From: an uncultured Pelagibacteraceae bacterium
Lineage (GTDB): Bacteria > Pseudomonadota > Alphaproteobacteria > Pelagibacterales > Pelagibacteraceae
Assembly: GCA_902619925.1 (NCBI GenBank)
Contig: CACNFY010000003.1
Location: 1 to 64,000, forward strand
Reading direction: 5' to 3'
DNA length: 64,000 nucleotides
The notes below the pieces were generated by a model. That model was not told where the DNA came from. It saw only the letters and a program-made list of their open reading frames with translations, and did not search any database. Positions within the stretch are counted from its first letter, which is position 1; each line of letters starts with the position of its first letter. The position numbers and the translations under genes were made by a program. Of the stretch, positions 63,766-64,000 are shown piece after piece.

Positions 63766-64000
63766 TCAAAATTGACTTAATACTAATTTTTCAAAATTAT
63801 TTTTTACGTTATTAACAGTAAATTTTTTTAATACTTTTTTTGAAGGTATTATTTTTTTTTTTAGACTTTTTGGATCTTTTATAAATTTATCGACAGATTT
63901 GACAAATTTATCTTCGTTCAGTTTGTTTATTAATTTACCGTATTTACCATATGCAAGTGCTTCTGATATTCCTCCTTTACCATTATATGCAATTACAGGA
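63766..64000 (-). CDS. C-terminal part of a GT4-type glycosyltransferase (cut by window edge)
   Basis: A minus-strand frame enters from the window edge and ends with TGA at 63766-63768, two bases before the GT2 start. The visible 78 residues begin PVIAYNGKGGISEALAYGKY, the donor-binding end of family 4 glycosyltransferases, followed by the usual helical tail with many Lys. The rest lies outside the window. Confidence 0.72.
   Translation of the reverse strand, partial: PVIAYNGKGGISEALAYGKYGKLINKLNEDKFVKSVDKFIKDPKSLKKKIIPSKKVLKKFTVNNVKNNFEKLVLSQF

Noticed and set aside
1-64000. CRISPR array, insertion sequence, prophage, integrase or defence system
   Set aside because: I found no regularly spaced repeats, transposase or integrase motifs, phage structural genes or known defence domains anywhere in the window.

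Overview
This window is a very AT-rich, tightly packed alphaproteobacterial chromosome segment. Genes overlap or abut, spacers are tiny, and genes for O-antigen-type sugars sit beside a 5S rRNA gene. Together these point to a SAR11-type marine bacterium (Candidatus Pelagibacter or a close relative). I infer the lineage from gene content, base composition and gene order; I ran no search.

Region 1 (1-5908) holds the start of an unknown membrane-anchored protein, then uvrD and pepP on the plus strand, convergent with ligA. Region 2 (3890-25073, minus strand) is one long division and cell-wall (dcw) cluster read from mraZ: mraZ-ftsZ-rsmH-ftsL-ftsI-murE/murF (fused)-mraY-murD-ftsW-murG-murC-murB-ddl-ftsQ-ftsA-lpxC-bamD-ligA. 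It makes the lipid II precursor, the septal synthase pair FtsW/FtsI and the FtsZ/FtsA ring. LpxC (lipid A) and BamD (outer-membrane assembly) follow. ftsZ is in an unusual place near the head of the cluster, and a textbook promoter with MraZ boxes lies in front of mraZ.

Region 3 (25211-33497) has the RNase P RNA, an AmpD/AmiD-type amidase, mlaA and mlaC, two tRNAs (one with a highly unusual elbow), an O-antigen ligase-like membrane protein, and yqeY-dnaG-rpoD. Region 4 (33562-48268) has carAB, an oxygenase-like protein paired with an ELM1-like protein, trxB, a reductase, an aspartate aminotransferase, and uvrB-SDR-efp-suhB. It ends with rpmE, trcR, rpsU and the initiator tRNA.

Region 5 (48281-54910) has a small sugar patch (glycosyltransferase, transaldolase, FkbM methyltransferase), the three-gene proton-translocating transhydrogenase pntAA-pntAB-pntB, rpmJ (bL36), a sugar epimerase, and a solitary 5S rRNA with its own promoter. 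Region 6 (54953-64000) is a surface-glycan island: GDP-fucose synthesis (gmd, fcl), two FkbM methyltransferases, two large membrane proteins, GT2 and GT4 glycosyltransferases and a WecA/MraY-like initiating transferase. It matches what I recall of the SAR11 hypervariable region next to the 5S gene, and it continues past the window end.

The observations I would follow first are the tRNA-Val(GAC) with swapped elbow bases, the stand-alone 5S promoter at the island edge, the relocated ftsZ with the MurE-MurF fusion, a DnaG zinc domain missing most of its zinc ligands, and the non-ATG starts of rpsU and carA. I saw no CRISPR array, insertion sequence, prophage or toxin/defence system.
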